Shown: in pieces, positions 15,426 to 23,710 of the stretch
How positions within the stretch are numbered: position 1 is the first letter of the stretch
How the letters are laid out: each line of letters opens with the position of its first letter
Source: Yoonia sp. BS5-3
GTDB lineage: Bacteria > Pseudomonadota > Alphaproteobacteria > Rhodobacterales > Rhodobacteraceae
Direction of reading: 5' to 3'
Assembly: GCF_038069655.2 (NCBI RefSeq)
Contig: NZ_CP150951.2
Location: 3,002,001-3,066,000 of the forward strand
Length of the DNA: 64,000 nt
Notes under the pieces: model-generated
Databases searched by the model: none
What the model saw: only the letters and a program-made list of their open reading frames with translations
Told to the model about the DNA's origin: nothing
Translations under genes and position numbers: made by a program

Positions 15426-16466
15426 CTAGATCGACAATCGCGCCGCGTGGCTGCCGCGTTCGCGGTAGGGGGTCGTGTCATAATGGGATCGGTAGCATTT
15501 CGAAAAATGCGAGGGCGAGGCAAAACCGCAGGCAAGTGCCACATTGATCACCGTCATATCGGTCTGCATCAGCAGGTTACGCGCCTTTTGCAGCCGCAAT
15601 TCCATGTAATAACGTTTGGGGCTACGGGAAAGGTAGCGCCGAAACAGCCGTTCAAGCTGGCGCGTGGACATGCCCACATCTTTGGCCAAGATAGAGGGGC
15701 TGATCGGCTCTTCGATATTCTGCTCCATCATCTGGATCACGCGGGACAGTTTGGGGTGCCGGACGCCGATCCGAGTCGGGATCGACAAACGTTGTGTGTC
15801 CTGATCTGTGCGGATCGCCGAATAGATCATGATATCGGCCACCGCATTGGCCAGCTCTTCGCCATGATCATCAGCAATGATTTTGAGCATCAGATCAATC
15901 GATGCGGTCCCGCCTGCGGTGGTGATCCGGTTCCCGTCAACAACAAAGACCGATTTGGTCAGTTCGACCTCGTCAAATTCTTCGGTAAAGCTGTCTTGGT
16001 TTTCCCAATGAATGGTCGCACGTTTTCCATCCAGCAGCCCGGCCCGCGCCATCGTGTATCCCGCTGTGCAAAGTCCGATCACGGTGACACCGCGCCGCGC
16101 CTCGCGCCGCAGCCAGCCCAGCAGCTTTTTGGTGGTGGCGTCTTTGATATCCATCCCGCCGCACAGCACGACCGTGTCATCGCGCTGCAATTCGGCCAGA
16201 TCATCATCTAGTTGGAACTTGCATCCGTTAGAGCAGATCGCCTCAACGCCGCCTTCACCGACAAGCTGCCAGCTATACAGCGTTTTTGCGGCGCTTTGGT
16301 TCGCAATCCGCAGGCTGTCCAGGGCCGAGGCAAAGGACATTAACGTAAATTCCTGCATCAAAACAAAGACAAACCGGCGCGGCTTGCCGGTATGTGCAAC
16401 CTCCACAATGTCCTGTTCTGTCCGCATTGGCGTGCCTATTGAATCGGTTCGATTGGCGAAGCTCAT
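15426..16466 (-). CDS. GlxA-family transcriptional regulator (DJ-1/PfpI domain plus AraC HTH)
   Basis: A 346-aa cytoplasmic regulator. Residues about 30-200 form a class I amidotransferase/DJ-1-like sensor domain with the nucleophile-elbow-like VIGLCTAGYTMA. Residues about 245-335 are an AraC-type double helix-turn-helix, recognisable from MSTRQLERLFRRYLSRSPKRYY and VALACGFASPSHFSKCYR. Relatives control amino-acid, betaine or polyamine use. Being 130 bp upstream of the liv operon and in the same direction, it may regulate that operon. The start is uncertain: ATG at 16466, or ATG at 16427. Confidence 0.9.
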   Translation of the reverse strand: MSFANRTDSIGTPMRTEQDIVEVAHTGKPRRFVFVLMQEFTLMSFASALDSLRIANQSAAKTLYSWQLVGEGGVEAICSNGCKFQLDDDLAELQRDDTVVLCGGMDIKDATTKKLLGWLRREARRGVTVIGLCTAGYTMARAGLLDGKRATIHWENQDSFTEEFDEVELTKSVFVVDGNRITTAGGTASIDLMLKIIADDHGEELANAVADIMIYSAIRTDQDTQRLSIPTRIGVRHPKLSRVIQMMEQNIEEPISPSILAKDVGMSTRQLERLFRRYLSRSPKRYYMELRLQKARNLLMQTDMTVINVALACGFASPSHFSKCYRSHYDTTPYRERGSHAARLSI

Positions 16467-16612
16467 CAGGTTTGATCTGATCGTTCAAGTGGGATAATCG
16501 CGTCCGGCTCTGATCGCAGCGCAATTTGTCATTGGCCCGGGCGGTTTGCCGCGTTATACGCTGCCTCCAGGGTGCAACGAAGCCCCTGAAAACCTTGATA
16601 TGGAGCAAGACG

Positions 16613-17983
16613 ATGACTGACTGGCAAAAATCTGACTGGCGCAAAAAGCCCCGGGTTCAGATGCCTGAGTATACTGACGCAGCCGCCCTTAGCGCTGTTG
16701 AAGCGCGCCTTGCCAGCTATCCACCCTTGGTTTTCGCCGGTGAGGCCCGCAAGCTGAAATCTGAGCTGGCCGCAGTCAGCCGCGGTGAGGCTTTTCTGCT
16801 GCAAGGCGGCGATTGCGCCGAAAGCTTTGCCGAATTCGCCGCCGATGGCATCCGCGACACGTTCAAAGTGATGTTGCAGATGGCGATGGTCCTGACCTAT
16901 GGCGCCAAAGTGCCCGTCGTCAAAGTCGGCCGGATGGCAGGCCAGATGGCCAAGCCACGTTCGGCTCCAACCGAAACGGTTGATGGGGTCGAGCTGCCCA
17001 GCTACCGCGGCGATATCATCAACGGCTTTGACTTCACCGAAGCCAGCCGCGTTCCCGATCCAGAGCGGATGCTGCAGGCCTACCTGCAGGCCGCGGCCAC
17101 ATTGAACCTGCTGCGCGCGTTCTCGACCGGTGGTTTTGCGAATGTGCATGAAGTGCACAAATGGACGCTTGGCTTTACCAGCTTCAATGAGGTTGCCAAA
17201 TACAGCGATATGGCGGGCCGTATCAGCGATACGCTCGACTTTATGGAGGCCGCCGGCCTGACCACAGACACCAATCACGAACTCCAGACCGTTGATTTCT
17301 ACACTAGCCACGAAGCGCTGTTGCTGGAATATGAAGAGGCGCTTTGCCGTCTTGATTCCACCTCTGGCAAATGGCTGGCGGGTTCGGGTCACATGATCTG
17401 GATCGGCGATCGCACGCGGCAGCCTGATGGCGCACATGTGGAATTCTGCAAAGGTGTTCAGAACCCGATTGGTCTGAAATGTGGGCCAAGCATGACCTCT
17501 GGTCACCTCAAATCGCTGATGGCCTCACTGAACCCCGAGAATGAAGCGGGCCGCCTGACCCTGATCGCGCGCTTCGGTGCAGGATCCGTGGGCGAGCATC
17601 TGCCGCGCCTCATCCGGGCCGTCGAAGAAGAGGGCGCCAATGTGGTTTGGACCTGTGATGCGATGCATGGAAACACGATCAAATCCTCAACCGGCTATAA
17701 AACCCGGCCATTTGACAGCGTTCTGCGCGAGGTAAAGGAATTCTTTGCTGTGCATAACGCAGAAGGCACGATCCCGGGTGGTGTGCATTTTGAAATGACC
17801 GGCAAGGATGTGACCGAATGCACCGGCGGTGTGCGTGCTGTGACTGATGAGGATCTGTCCAGCCGTTATCACACTGCTTGTGATCCACGCCTGAATGCGT
17901 CGCAGTCTTTGGAACTGGCCTTTTTGGTCGCCGAGGAACTATCAGCCCGCCGCAACGCGTTGCAGCAGGCCAAAGCAGTCTGA
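16613..17983 (+). CDS. aroG: Class II 3-deoxy-7-phosphoheptulonate (DAHP) synthase
   Basis: A 456-aa enzyme joining phosphoenolpyruvate and erythrose 4-phosphate at the entry of the shikimate pathway. It is the plant/actinobacterial class II type: [12 protein letters not shown] at the start, [11 protein letters not shown] (metal-binding Cys), [27 protein letters not shown], and [10 protein letters not shown] with GGVHFEMTG near the end. I chose the ATG at 16613, preceded by TGGAGCAAGACG; an upstream in-frame start would add 29 unconserved residues. It is divergent from the GlxA-type gene. Confidence 0.95.
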   Translation: MTDWQKSDWRKKPRVQMPEYTDAAALSAVEARLASYPPLVFAGEARKLKSELAAVSRGEAFLLQGGDCAESFAEFAADGIRDTFKVMLQMAMVLTYGAKVPVVKVGRMAGQMAKPRSAPTETVDGVELPSYRGDIINGFDFTEASRVPDPERMLQAYLQAAATLNLLRAFSTGGFANVHEVHKWTLGFTSFNEVAKYSDMAGRISDTLDFMEAAGLTTDTNHELQTVDFYTSHEALLLEYEEALCRLDSTSGKWLAGSGHMIWIGDRTRQPDGAHVEFCKGVQNPIGLKCGPSMTSGHLKSLMASLNPENEAGRLTLIARFGAGSVGEHLPRLIRAVEEEGANVVWTCDAMHGNTIKSSTGYKTRPFDSVLREVKEFFAVHNAEGTIPGGVHFEMTGKDVTECTGGVRAVTDEDLSSRYHTACDPRLNASQSLELAFLVAEELSARRNALQQAKAV

Positions 17984-17984
17984 T

Positions 17985-18626
17985 CTAGCTGTTATTGACA
18001 ACCAACCGAAGGACGCCGTGCGCTGCGCTGCGTCCTTTTGGTTTTTCGGTGGGCATAATGGCCTGTACGGCCGCCAATTGCGGGCCTTGTGGCTCGTGTC
18101 GGATCGGTTGGTCTGCCGCGATCTCAAACCGGCGGGGGCGGCTGCCACGCGCACCGTCCGTGATAAGGGCGCCCAAGATACGGGTCGTTTCACCCTCGGC
18201 ATCGCGTAGCGGCAATAGCAGCATGGTGCCCGTCACATCCTGGCGCAGCAATGATCCGCAAGAAATCAACTGTATTGATACGATGGCTTTCGACGCAAAG
18301 GCGCTTTCGACCAGCTCAGCCACTTGTTCACGGGCCTCTGGCACGAAAAAAGCGCTGATCGGCATGCCGCGCGCATCCATTTTTAACAGATCGTGCAATT
18401 GCTGACCGGCCACGCGCATCCGGGCCACGCCGGGGGCGACACGCTGCAAGATAAAGGCATGCGGCAGGGCCGCATCGATCTGCCGAGGCTCGATATCATT
18501 GCGCGATGGGATACGCTGCGCATGACGCAGGGCCCGCCAATATTGTTCGAGGTTTTGCAATGTCGGGTGCTGCGGGGTGGCGGCATCTGTGCGACGGCGC
18601 TGGGGAAATTCTGTTACAGTGTTCAT
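17985..18626 (-). CDS. PAS-domain protein (PAS_5-like), probably CtrA-controlled
   Basis: A 213-aa cytoplasmic protein. The central part (about residues 25-150) resembles the PAS_5 family of alphaproteobacteria, with LEQYWRALR, IPSRNDIEPRQIDAALPHAF and RMRVAGQQLHDLL as recognisable segments. The C-terminal 50 residues are charged and look flexible. There is no kinase or output domain. I chose the ATG at 18626 with GAGGTCACG upstream over an in-frame start six codons earlier. Its promoter region contains two CtrA-like boxes. It is convergent with the DAHP synthase, with one base between the stops. Confidence 0.78.
   Translation of the reverse strand: MNTVTEFPQRRRTDAATPQHPTLQNLEQYWRALRHAQRIPSRNDIEPRQIDAALPHAFILQRVAPGVARMRVAGQQLHDLLKMDARGMPISAFFVPEAREQVAELVESAFASKAIVSIQLISCGSLLRQDVTGTMLLLPLRDAEGETTRILGALITDGARGSRPRRFEIAADQPIRHEPQGPQLAAVQAIMPTEKPKGRSAAHGVLRLVVNNS
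18011..18046 (+). terminator. Candidate intrinsic terminator of the DAHP synthase gene
   Basis: GGACGC pairs with GCGTCC across a short GC-rich loop, followed by TTTTGGTTTTT. It lies 28 bases after the DAHP synthase stop, inside the 3' end of the convergent PAS gene. Confidence 0.5.
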
Positions 18627-18680
18627 CGTGACCTCGAATGGCAATGCCGCTGTCCCGTTAAGGACGTTAGCGAGTTTTCG

Positions 18681-18732
18681 TTAACAGGAATTTAACAAAT
18701 CTTACCGGCAATTTCATTTAATTAAGTGTTAA
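18681..18732. promoter_or_regulatory. Two CtrA-type boxes in the PAS-yicC divergent promoter
   Basis: TTAACAGGAATTTAAC (18681-18696) matches the full CtrA consensus TTAA-N7-TTAAC. A second TTAA-N7-TTAA lies at 18718-18732. Both are in the 195-bp region between the PAS gene (minus) and yicC (plus). CtrA is the cell-cycle and motility response regulator of alphaproteobacteria. The PAS gene is the likelier target, since yicC-gmk is housekeeping. Confidence 0.6.
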
Positions 18733-18821
18733 AGGGTTAATCCCAATTGCGCAGGTAGCCTTGCCCCCGTCGGCCATTTTCACGTAGTCCTGACAAAAGC
18801 GAATTGTGAACAGGACGTTAC

Positions 18822-19712
18822 ATGACTAAATCGATGACCGCTTTTGCCAGCCGCACCGGAACCTGCGGGCCATTGTCGTGGAACTGGGAAATGCGGGGTG
18901 TGAACGCGCGCGGGCTGGATCTGCGCATACGTATTCCTGATGGGATTGCCGGGGTTGAACAGGCCTGGCGCGCCGCCCTGGGCAAAGCGCTGTCGCGCGG
19001 CAATGTCACGGTAAATCTGCGTCTGACGCGCGAAGAAGCCAGCGCTGGTCTGACCATTGATGCGGCACAATTGGACAGCGTGCTTTCGGCGCTCGATCAG
19101 GTGCAGGAGCGCGCCTTTAGCATGGGCGTTACCTTGGGCCAGCCGACGGCAGCAGATGTGCTCGCGCAGCGCGGCGTCTTGATTTCGGCCCAGCCCGAGG
19201 ATGACACCGGCGCGCTGGCCGCGGCGCTGCAGGCTGATATCGCGCCGCTGCTGGCGGATTTTCTGACCATGCGCGCAAACGAAGGTGCCGCACTTGCTGC
19301 CGTGATCAACGACCAGCTGGATCACATCGAAAAACTGACGGATCAGGCGGCCAAGGCGGCCGCCGACCGCGCCCCGCAGACCCGGGCTAATCTGACAGCG
19401 GCCCTTGCGCGGGTGCTTGAGGATGTGGCGACGGTTGATGAAAGCCGCTTGGCGCAGGAATTGGCGCTATTGGCTGTGAAATCCGACGTCACAGAGGAAA
19501 CGGATCGCCTGCGGGCCCATGTCGCGGCGGCGCGCGATCTGTTGAAATCCGATGAACCGGCGGGGCGGAAACTTGATTTTCTGGCACAGGAATTTAACCG
19601 TGAAGCAAATACACTTTGCGCCAAATCGCAAGCAACGGCACTGACGGCAATTGGTCTTGACCTGAAGGCTGTCATCGACCAGATGCGCGAACAGATCCAG
19701 AATGTGGAGTAA
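18822..19712 (+). CDS. yicC: YicC/YloC-family endoribonuclease
   Basis: A 296-aa protein with the family N-terminus MTKSMTAFASRTG and WEMRGVNARGLDLRIRIPD, and the conserved C-terminal DUF1732 block (RKLDFLAQEFNREANTLCAKS). Family members are endoribonucleases linked to stress and stationary-phase RNA decay. It lies three bases before gmk, the widely conserved yicC-gmk order. Confidence 0.94.
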   Translation: MTKSMTAFASRTGTCGPLSWNWEMRGVNARGLDLRIRIPDGIAGVEQAWRAALGKALSRGNVTVNLRLTREEASAGLTIDAAQLDSVLSALDQVQERAFSMGVTLGQPTAADVLAQRGVLISAQPEDDTGALAAALQADIAPLLADFLTMRANEGAALAAVINDQLDHIEKLTDQAAKAAADRAPQTRANLTAALARVLEDVATVDESRLAQELALLAVKSDVTEETDRLRAHVAAARDLLKSDEPAGRKLDFLAQEFNREANTLCAKSQATALTAIGLDLKAVIDQMREQIQNVE

Positions 19713-19715
19713 CAG

Positions 19716-20351
19716 ATGGCGCGACGTGGCCTTTTGATCATCCTGTCCTCGCCCTCTGGGGCTGGCAAATCAACGCTGGCGGGGCGGCTTCGCAAATGGG
19801 ATGACAGTTTGCGCTTTTCAGTGTCCTCAACCACCCGGGCCGCGCGCGCGGGCGAGGTGGACGGTCAGGACTATTACTTTGTCTCTGTACCTGACTTTCA
19901 AACAGCTGTCGCCGAAGGCGAGATGCTTGAGCATGCCCAGGTTTTTGGCAATTACTATGGCTCGCCCAAAGCGCCAGTAAAGGCCGCCGTTGATGCAGGG
20001 CGCGATGTGCTTTTTGATATCGATTGGCAGGGGGCCCAACAGATCAGCAACTCGGCCCTGCAGGAACATGTGTTGTCGATCTTCATTCTGCCGCCTTCCA
20101 TCACCGAGCTGCACCGACGTTTGGTAAGCCGCGGTCAAGACAGCGCCGAAGTGATCGAAAAACGCATGCAGAAAAGCTGGGACGAAATCAGCCATTGGGA
20201 CGGCTATGACTACGTTCTGGTCAATGATGATCTGGACGAGACCGAAGCGAAGCTGAAAACCATTATCAGCGCCGAGCGGTTGCGCCGTTCGCAACAACCC
20301 AGCCTGGTCGATCATGTCCGCCAGTTGCAAACTGAGTTCGGAGAACGCTGA
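19716..20351 (+). CDS. gmk: Guanylate kinase
   Basis: A 211-aa enzyme phosphorylating GMP to GDP with ATP. The P-loop [10 protein letters not shown] sits at residues 8-17, and the GMP-binding part shows [22 protein letters not shown] and [11 protein letters not shown]. Length and order are standard. The ribosome site GGAG is seven bases upstream. The stop overlaps the next ATG (TGATG). Confidence 0.97.
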   Translation: MARRGLLIILSSPSGAGKSTLAGRLRKWDDSLRFSVSSTTRAARAGEVDGQDYYFVSVPDFQTAVAEGEMLEHAQVFGNYYGSPKAPVKAAVDAGRDVLFDIDWQGAQQISNSALQEHVLSIFILPPSITELHRRLVSRGQDSAEVIEKRMQKSWDEISHWDGYDYVLVNDDLDETEAKLKTIISAERLRRSQQPSLVDHVRQLQTEFGER

Positions 20352-20872
20352 TGAGCCTTTATGCTCTGGGTGAAATAACGCCTGATATTGCCCCGGATGC
20401 GTGGATCGCCCCGGGCTGTTTTGTCATCGGAAATGTTGAAATCGGGCCACAGGCCTCGGTTTGGTTTGGCAGCACGCTGCGCGGTGACAATGAACGGATC
20501 ACTGTCGGCGCGGGCAGCAATATTCAGGAAAACTGCGTCTTGCACACCGATATGGGCTTTCCGCTGGACATCGGCGCAGGATGCACCATCGGGCACAAAG
20601 CCATGCTGCATGGCTGCACGATCGGCAAAAATAGCCTGATCGGGATGGGGGCGACCGTTCTGAATGGCGCCGTGATCGGGGAAAACTGCCTGATTGGGGC
20701 AGGGGCGCTGATCACGGAAGGGAAGACAATTCCCGACGGATCGCTGGTGATGGGCGCGCCGGGTAAGGTGGTGCGGGAATTGGATGCAGCGGCAATCAAC
20801 AGCTTACGGTTGTCTGCAGCGCATTATCAGGAAAACGCCGCCCGGTTCATGCGGGACCTGCGCCCGCTTTAG
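20351..20872 (+). CDS. Gamma-class carbonic anhydrase family protein
   Basis: A 173-aa left-handed beta-helix protein with hexapeptide repeats ([33 protein letters not shown]). The three histidines that bind metal in the gamma-carbonic-anhydrase/YrdA/PaaY family are present (His65 in LHTDMG, His82 in IGHKAM, His87 in LHGCTIG). The trimer would bind Zn or Fe between subunits. Actual carbonic anhydrase activity is not proven for many members. It is translationally coupled to gmk. Confidence 0.92.
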   Translation: MSLYALGEITPDIAPDAWIAPGCFVIGNVEIGPQASVWFGSTLRGDNERITVGAGSNIQENCVLHTDMGFPLDIGAGCTIGHKAMLHGCTIGKNSLIGMGATVLNGAVIGENCLIGAGALITEGKTIPDGSLVMGAPGKVVRELDAAAINSLRLSAAHYQENAARFMRDLRPL

Positions 20873-21258
20873 ACATTTGCGGGCACTGGCAGCAGATCAA
20901 AATCCAGTTGCGGCGCAAAGGCTCGGATTTCTTTGCGGATCAGATCGGCATCCGGCAGGACATCGGATATGGCACGATATTTGCCGTCAAATTGCAAATC
21001 GCGCAGCTTGGCAGCGACATCGACTGCGTCGAAATCATCAGCAACCAAGGGCGACAAGATGATATCGGGATCCACCTGATCGACGACTTCGGCGGTGAGG
21101 GATTTGATTTCGACAAATTCAAAATCGGTTGGGGGCGTGCTCATGCGCCCCTCGGCCTCCCATCTGGCAAGATCACCGACCACCAACGTTTTGGCCGACA
21201 GGTTCTTGATGGCTTCTGGAAACGGCGTAACTGTTTTGCGCTGTGCTTGTGCCGACAT
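20869..21258 (-). CDS. Conserved hypothetical protein, possibly degenerate receiver-like fold
   Basis: A 129-aa acidic, soluble protein with no signal or membrane segment. The alternation [11 protein letters not shown] / FEFVEIKSL / [24 protein letters not shown] / [18 protein letters not shown] suggests an alpha/beta sandwich reminiscent of a receiver domain without the phosphorylation site. I do not recognise a family. The ATG has GAGGTAACG upstream. It converges on the carbonic anhydrase gene (4-bp overlap) and is divergent from phoR. Confidence 0.65.
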   Translation of the reverse strand: MSAQAQRKTVTPFPEAIKNLSAKTLVVGDLARWEAEGRMSTPPTDFEFVEIKSLTAEVVDQVDPDIILSPLVADDFDAVDVAAKLRDLQFDGKYRAISDVLPDADLIRKEIRAFAPQLDFDLLPVPANV

Positions 21259-21415
21259 CGTTACCTCAACATTATTTTATTCAAAGATATGGGTGACTGC
21301 TGAGTTAACGTTTGAGTTGTGTCAATTGTTCCATGCATATGAAGAATTTTTTAACACCTATGTAGACAACAGGCCTAAAGCGCGTTCATTACTTGCCGCA
21401 AAACGGAGGCTGAGA

Positions 21416-22453
21416 GTGACCCAAGAACGTATTTCGGCAGTGATCGACGCGCTTGCCATGCCCGTGCTGCTGATTGGCCCGGATGAGCGCGTGCGCAGCG
21501 CCAATGCGCCGCTTGAGGCGATCTTGGGCCCTGATTTGATCGAGAAACACTATATCACGGCCCTGCGCCAGCCAGCTGTGGTCGATGCGATCGCGCGGGC
21601 GCGTCAATCCGGAGAACGGCGTGTGACCCGATTTATCGGGCGGGACGGGGACAAGGATACGGTTTACGTTGTGTCCATATCCAAGGCGGCTGATGATATT
21701 GTGCTGACATTCGAAGATCAGACCGCTGCCGAAGAAGCCGGTCAGATGCGCCGCGATTTTGTGGCCAATGTCAGCCATGAACTGCGGACACCGTTGACGG
21801 CATTGCTTGGTTTCATCGAAACCCTTGGCGGCGCGGCGCGCGATGACGCAGCGGCCCGGGATCGGTTTTTGGCGATTATGGCGCATGAGGCAAACCGGAT
21901 GACCCGGTTGGTTGATGATCTTTTGTCGCTCAGCCGGGTCGAAGAAGATGAGCGGGTGCGCCCGCGTGAAAATATCGATCTGACAGCGCTGTTGTCCTCG
22001 GTGATCAAAGGGCTTGAGCCGGTCAGCCAGGCGGCGGGCGTCACTGTCACGCTTGAGGGCGATGGGCGTGATGAAATGGTGCCAGGCGATGCCGGGCAAT
22101 TGGTGCAAGTCTTTACCAATCTGATTGAGAACGGCATCAAATACGGGGCGGCGGACCAGGTTGTGACAGTGACACTATCTGCCAAGGCGCACCATCCGCG
22201 CCTGCGGGCTGATGGGGTCAGAATCAGCGTCGCTGACAAGGGCGAGGGGATCGCATCGCACCATCTGGCCCGTCTGACTGAACGATTTTATCGGGTCGAC
22301 AACCACCGCTCGCGCGAGATTGGGGGCACCGGGCTGGGGCTTGCGATTGTCAAACATATCGTCAACCGGCATCGGGGGCGGCTTTCTATTGAAAGTGAAC
22401 TGGGCGCGGGCACAACCGTGTCTGTTTTTCTGCCTTCCGAAGTGGTGTCATAA
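21416..22453 (+). CDS. phoR: Phosphate-regulon sensor histidine kinase PhoR, soluble form
   Basis: A 345-aa kinase that would sense phosphate status through PstB/PhoU and phosphorylate PhoB. Residues 5-100 are a PAS domain (ALAMPVLLIGPDERVRSAN), followed by the HisKA box VSHELRTPL with His121, then the N box NLIENGIKYG, and the ATP-lid motifs DKGEGI and GGTGLGLAIVKHIV. I chose the GTG at 21416, with GGAGG eight bases upstream. The frame is open further upstream but codes no membrane helix. This PhoR therefore has no transmembrane segments, unlike that of E. coli. Confidence 0.9.
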   Translation: MTQERISAVIDALAMPVLLIGPDERVRSANAPLEAILGPDLIEKHYITALRQPAVVDAIARARQSGERRVTRFIGRDGDKDTVYVVSISKAADDIVLTFEDQTAAEEAGQMRRDFVANVSHELRTPLTALLGFIETLGGAARDDAAARDRFLAIMAHEANRMTRLVDDLLSLSRVEEDERVRPRENIDLTALLSSVIKGLEPVSQAAGVTVTLEGDGRDEMVPGDAGQLVQVFTNLIENGIKYGAADQVVTVTLSAKAHHPRLRADGVRISVADKGEGIASHHLARLTERFYRVDNHRSREIGGTGLGLAIVKHIVNRHRGRLSIESELGAGTTVSVFLPSEVVS

Positions 22454-22488
22454 AACTTTTACACAACTGTCACAAAAGCGTCGGACAA
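22445..22488 (+). promoter_or_regulatory. PHO box array upstream of pstS
   Basis: Four tandem 11-base units in the pattern of the PhoB half-site plus AT spacer: GTGTCAT-AAAA, CTTTTAC-ACAA, CTGTCAC-AAAA, GCGTCGG-ACAA. Unit 3 matches the consensus CTGTCA(T/C) exactly and unit 1 with one change. The array begins inside the last codons of phoR and ends 71 bases before the pstS ATG, so PhoB should activate pstSCAB-phoU-phoB from here. Confidence 0.75.
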
Positions 22489-22559
22489 GCCCAAGTAGAC
22501 GGGCCATGATGATTGCGCGGCTCGCGCGTGATCAATGTTTGACTGACAGGAGTAATTTG

Positions 22560-23585
22560 ATGTCGATCATGAAACTGACTGCGACAACCGCGGTTATTGC
22601 CCTTACTGCCACAACATCTTTCGCACGCGATAACGTGCAAGTTGCTGGCTCTTCTACCGTTTTGCCATATGCATCAATCGTTGCAGAAGCATTCGGCGAA
22701 AACTTCGAATTTCCAACACCTGTTGTCGAATCCGGCGGGTCTTCTGCTGGTCTGAGCCGCTTTTGCCAAGGCGTTGGTGAGAACACCATCGACATCGCCA
22801 ACGCATCGCGCGCCATCCGCCCTGCCGAAGTCGAAGCCTGTGCCGAGGCCGGTGTGACAGACATCATCGAAGTCCGCATCGGCTATGACGGCATCGTTTT
22901 TGCCTCGCAGCTGGACGGCCCTGACTACACAGCGTTTGAGCCAGCCGATTTCTTCAACGCATTGGCCCCCAAAGTGCTGGTTGACGGTGAATTGGTCGAC
23001 AACCCATACACACAATGGTCCGACTTCAACCCTGATCTGCCTGCCGAAGACATCCTGGCCTTCATCCCAGGCACCAAGCACGGCACACGTGAAGTGTTTG
23101 AAGAGAAAGTGATCGCCGCAGGTTGCGAAGCCACTGGTGCCTTTGAAGCGATGATCGAAAGCGGCATGTCCGAAGACGATGCAGAAGACGCTTGCCTGGC
23201 GGTCCGCACAGATGGTCTGTCGGTTGATATCGACGGTGACTACACAGAAACGCTGGCCCGTATCGACGCCAACACAAACGGCATCGGCGTGTTCGGTCTG
23301 GCTTTCTACGAAAACAACACCGACAAGCTGAAGGTTGCGACCATGTCCGGTGTTGAGCCAACAACTGACACGATCTCAACCGGTGAATACCCTGTGTCGC
23401 GTCCGCTGTATTTCTACATCAAAGCGGCCCATATCGGCGTGATCCCAGGCCTGAAAGAATTCGCTGAATTCTTCGTCTCAAACGAAGTTGCGGGTCCTTA
23501 CGGTCCTTTGGCAGCCTACGGTCTGGTCTCTGACCCGGCCCTGGAAGAGACCCAGGCGATGGTCTCAGCCGAAGAAAGCATGTAA
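22560..23585 (+). CDS. pstS: Periplasmic phosphate-binding protein PstS
   Basis: A 341-aa protein with signal peptide MSIMKLTATTAVIALTATTSFA. The mature protein shows the phosphate-pocket motifs VAGSSTVLPYA and ESGGSSAGLSRFC, and DIANASRAIRPAEV. The ATG at 22560 has CAGGAG upstream; the frame is open further back but overlaps phoR. It feeds phosphate to PstCA. It is preceded by the PHO box and followed by a hairpin. Confidence 0.95.
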   Translation: MSIMKLTATTAVIALTATTSFARDNVQVAGSSTVLPYASIVAEAFGENFEFPTPVVESGGSSAGLSRFCQGVGENTIDIANASRAIRPAEVEACAEAGVTDIIEVRIGYDGIVFASQLDGPDYTAFEPADFFNALAPKVLVDGELVDNPYTQWSDFNPDLPAEDILAFIPGTKHGTREVFEEKVIAAGCEATGAFEAMIESGMSEDDAEDACLAVRTDGLSVDIDGDYTETLARIDANTNGIGVFGLAFYENNTDKLKVATMSGVEPTTDTISTGEYPVSRPLYFYIKAAHIGVIPGLKEFAEFFVSNEVAGPYGPLAAYGLVSDPALEETQAMVSAEESM

Positions 23586-23597
23586 TCTGCCAGATGT

Positions 23598-23627
23598 AGA
23601 TGGCCCGGACCCAGTACCGGGCCATCT
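23598..23627 (+). promoter_or_regulatory. Hairpin between pstS and pstC
   Basis: A perfect 11-bp stem (AGATGGCCCGG / CCGGGCCATCT) with an 8-base loop, starting 12 bases after the pstS stop and lacking a T-run. Such a structure typically stabilises the binding-protein message or causes partial termination, so that PstS outnumbers the transporter. Confidence 0.65.
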
Positions 23628-23710
23628 GCCAATAATGCTTCTGAACGACTTGATAAAACTATGAATTTGTGGATGCCCATCGTGCATGCCACTTGCCTTA
23701 GAGGGCCAAG

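Noticed and set aside
16529..17506. 325-codon minus-strand frame
   Set aside because: It is antisense to the class II DAHP synthase and is a by-product of its codon usage.
21095..21415. Longer start for phoR
   Set aside because: The extra residues overlap the opposite-strand hypothetical gene, show no membrane helix or conservation, and the GTG at 21416 has a strong ribosome site.
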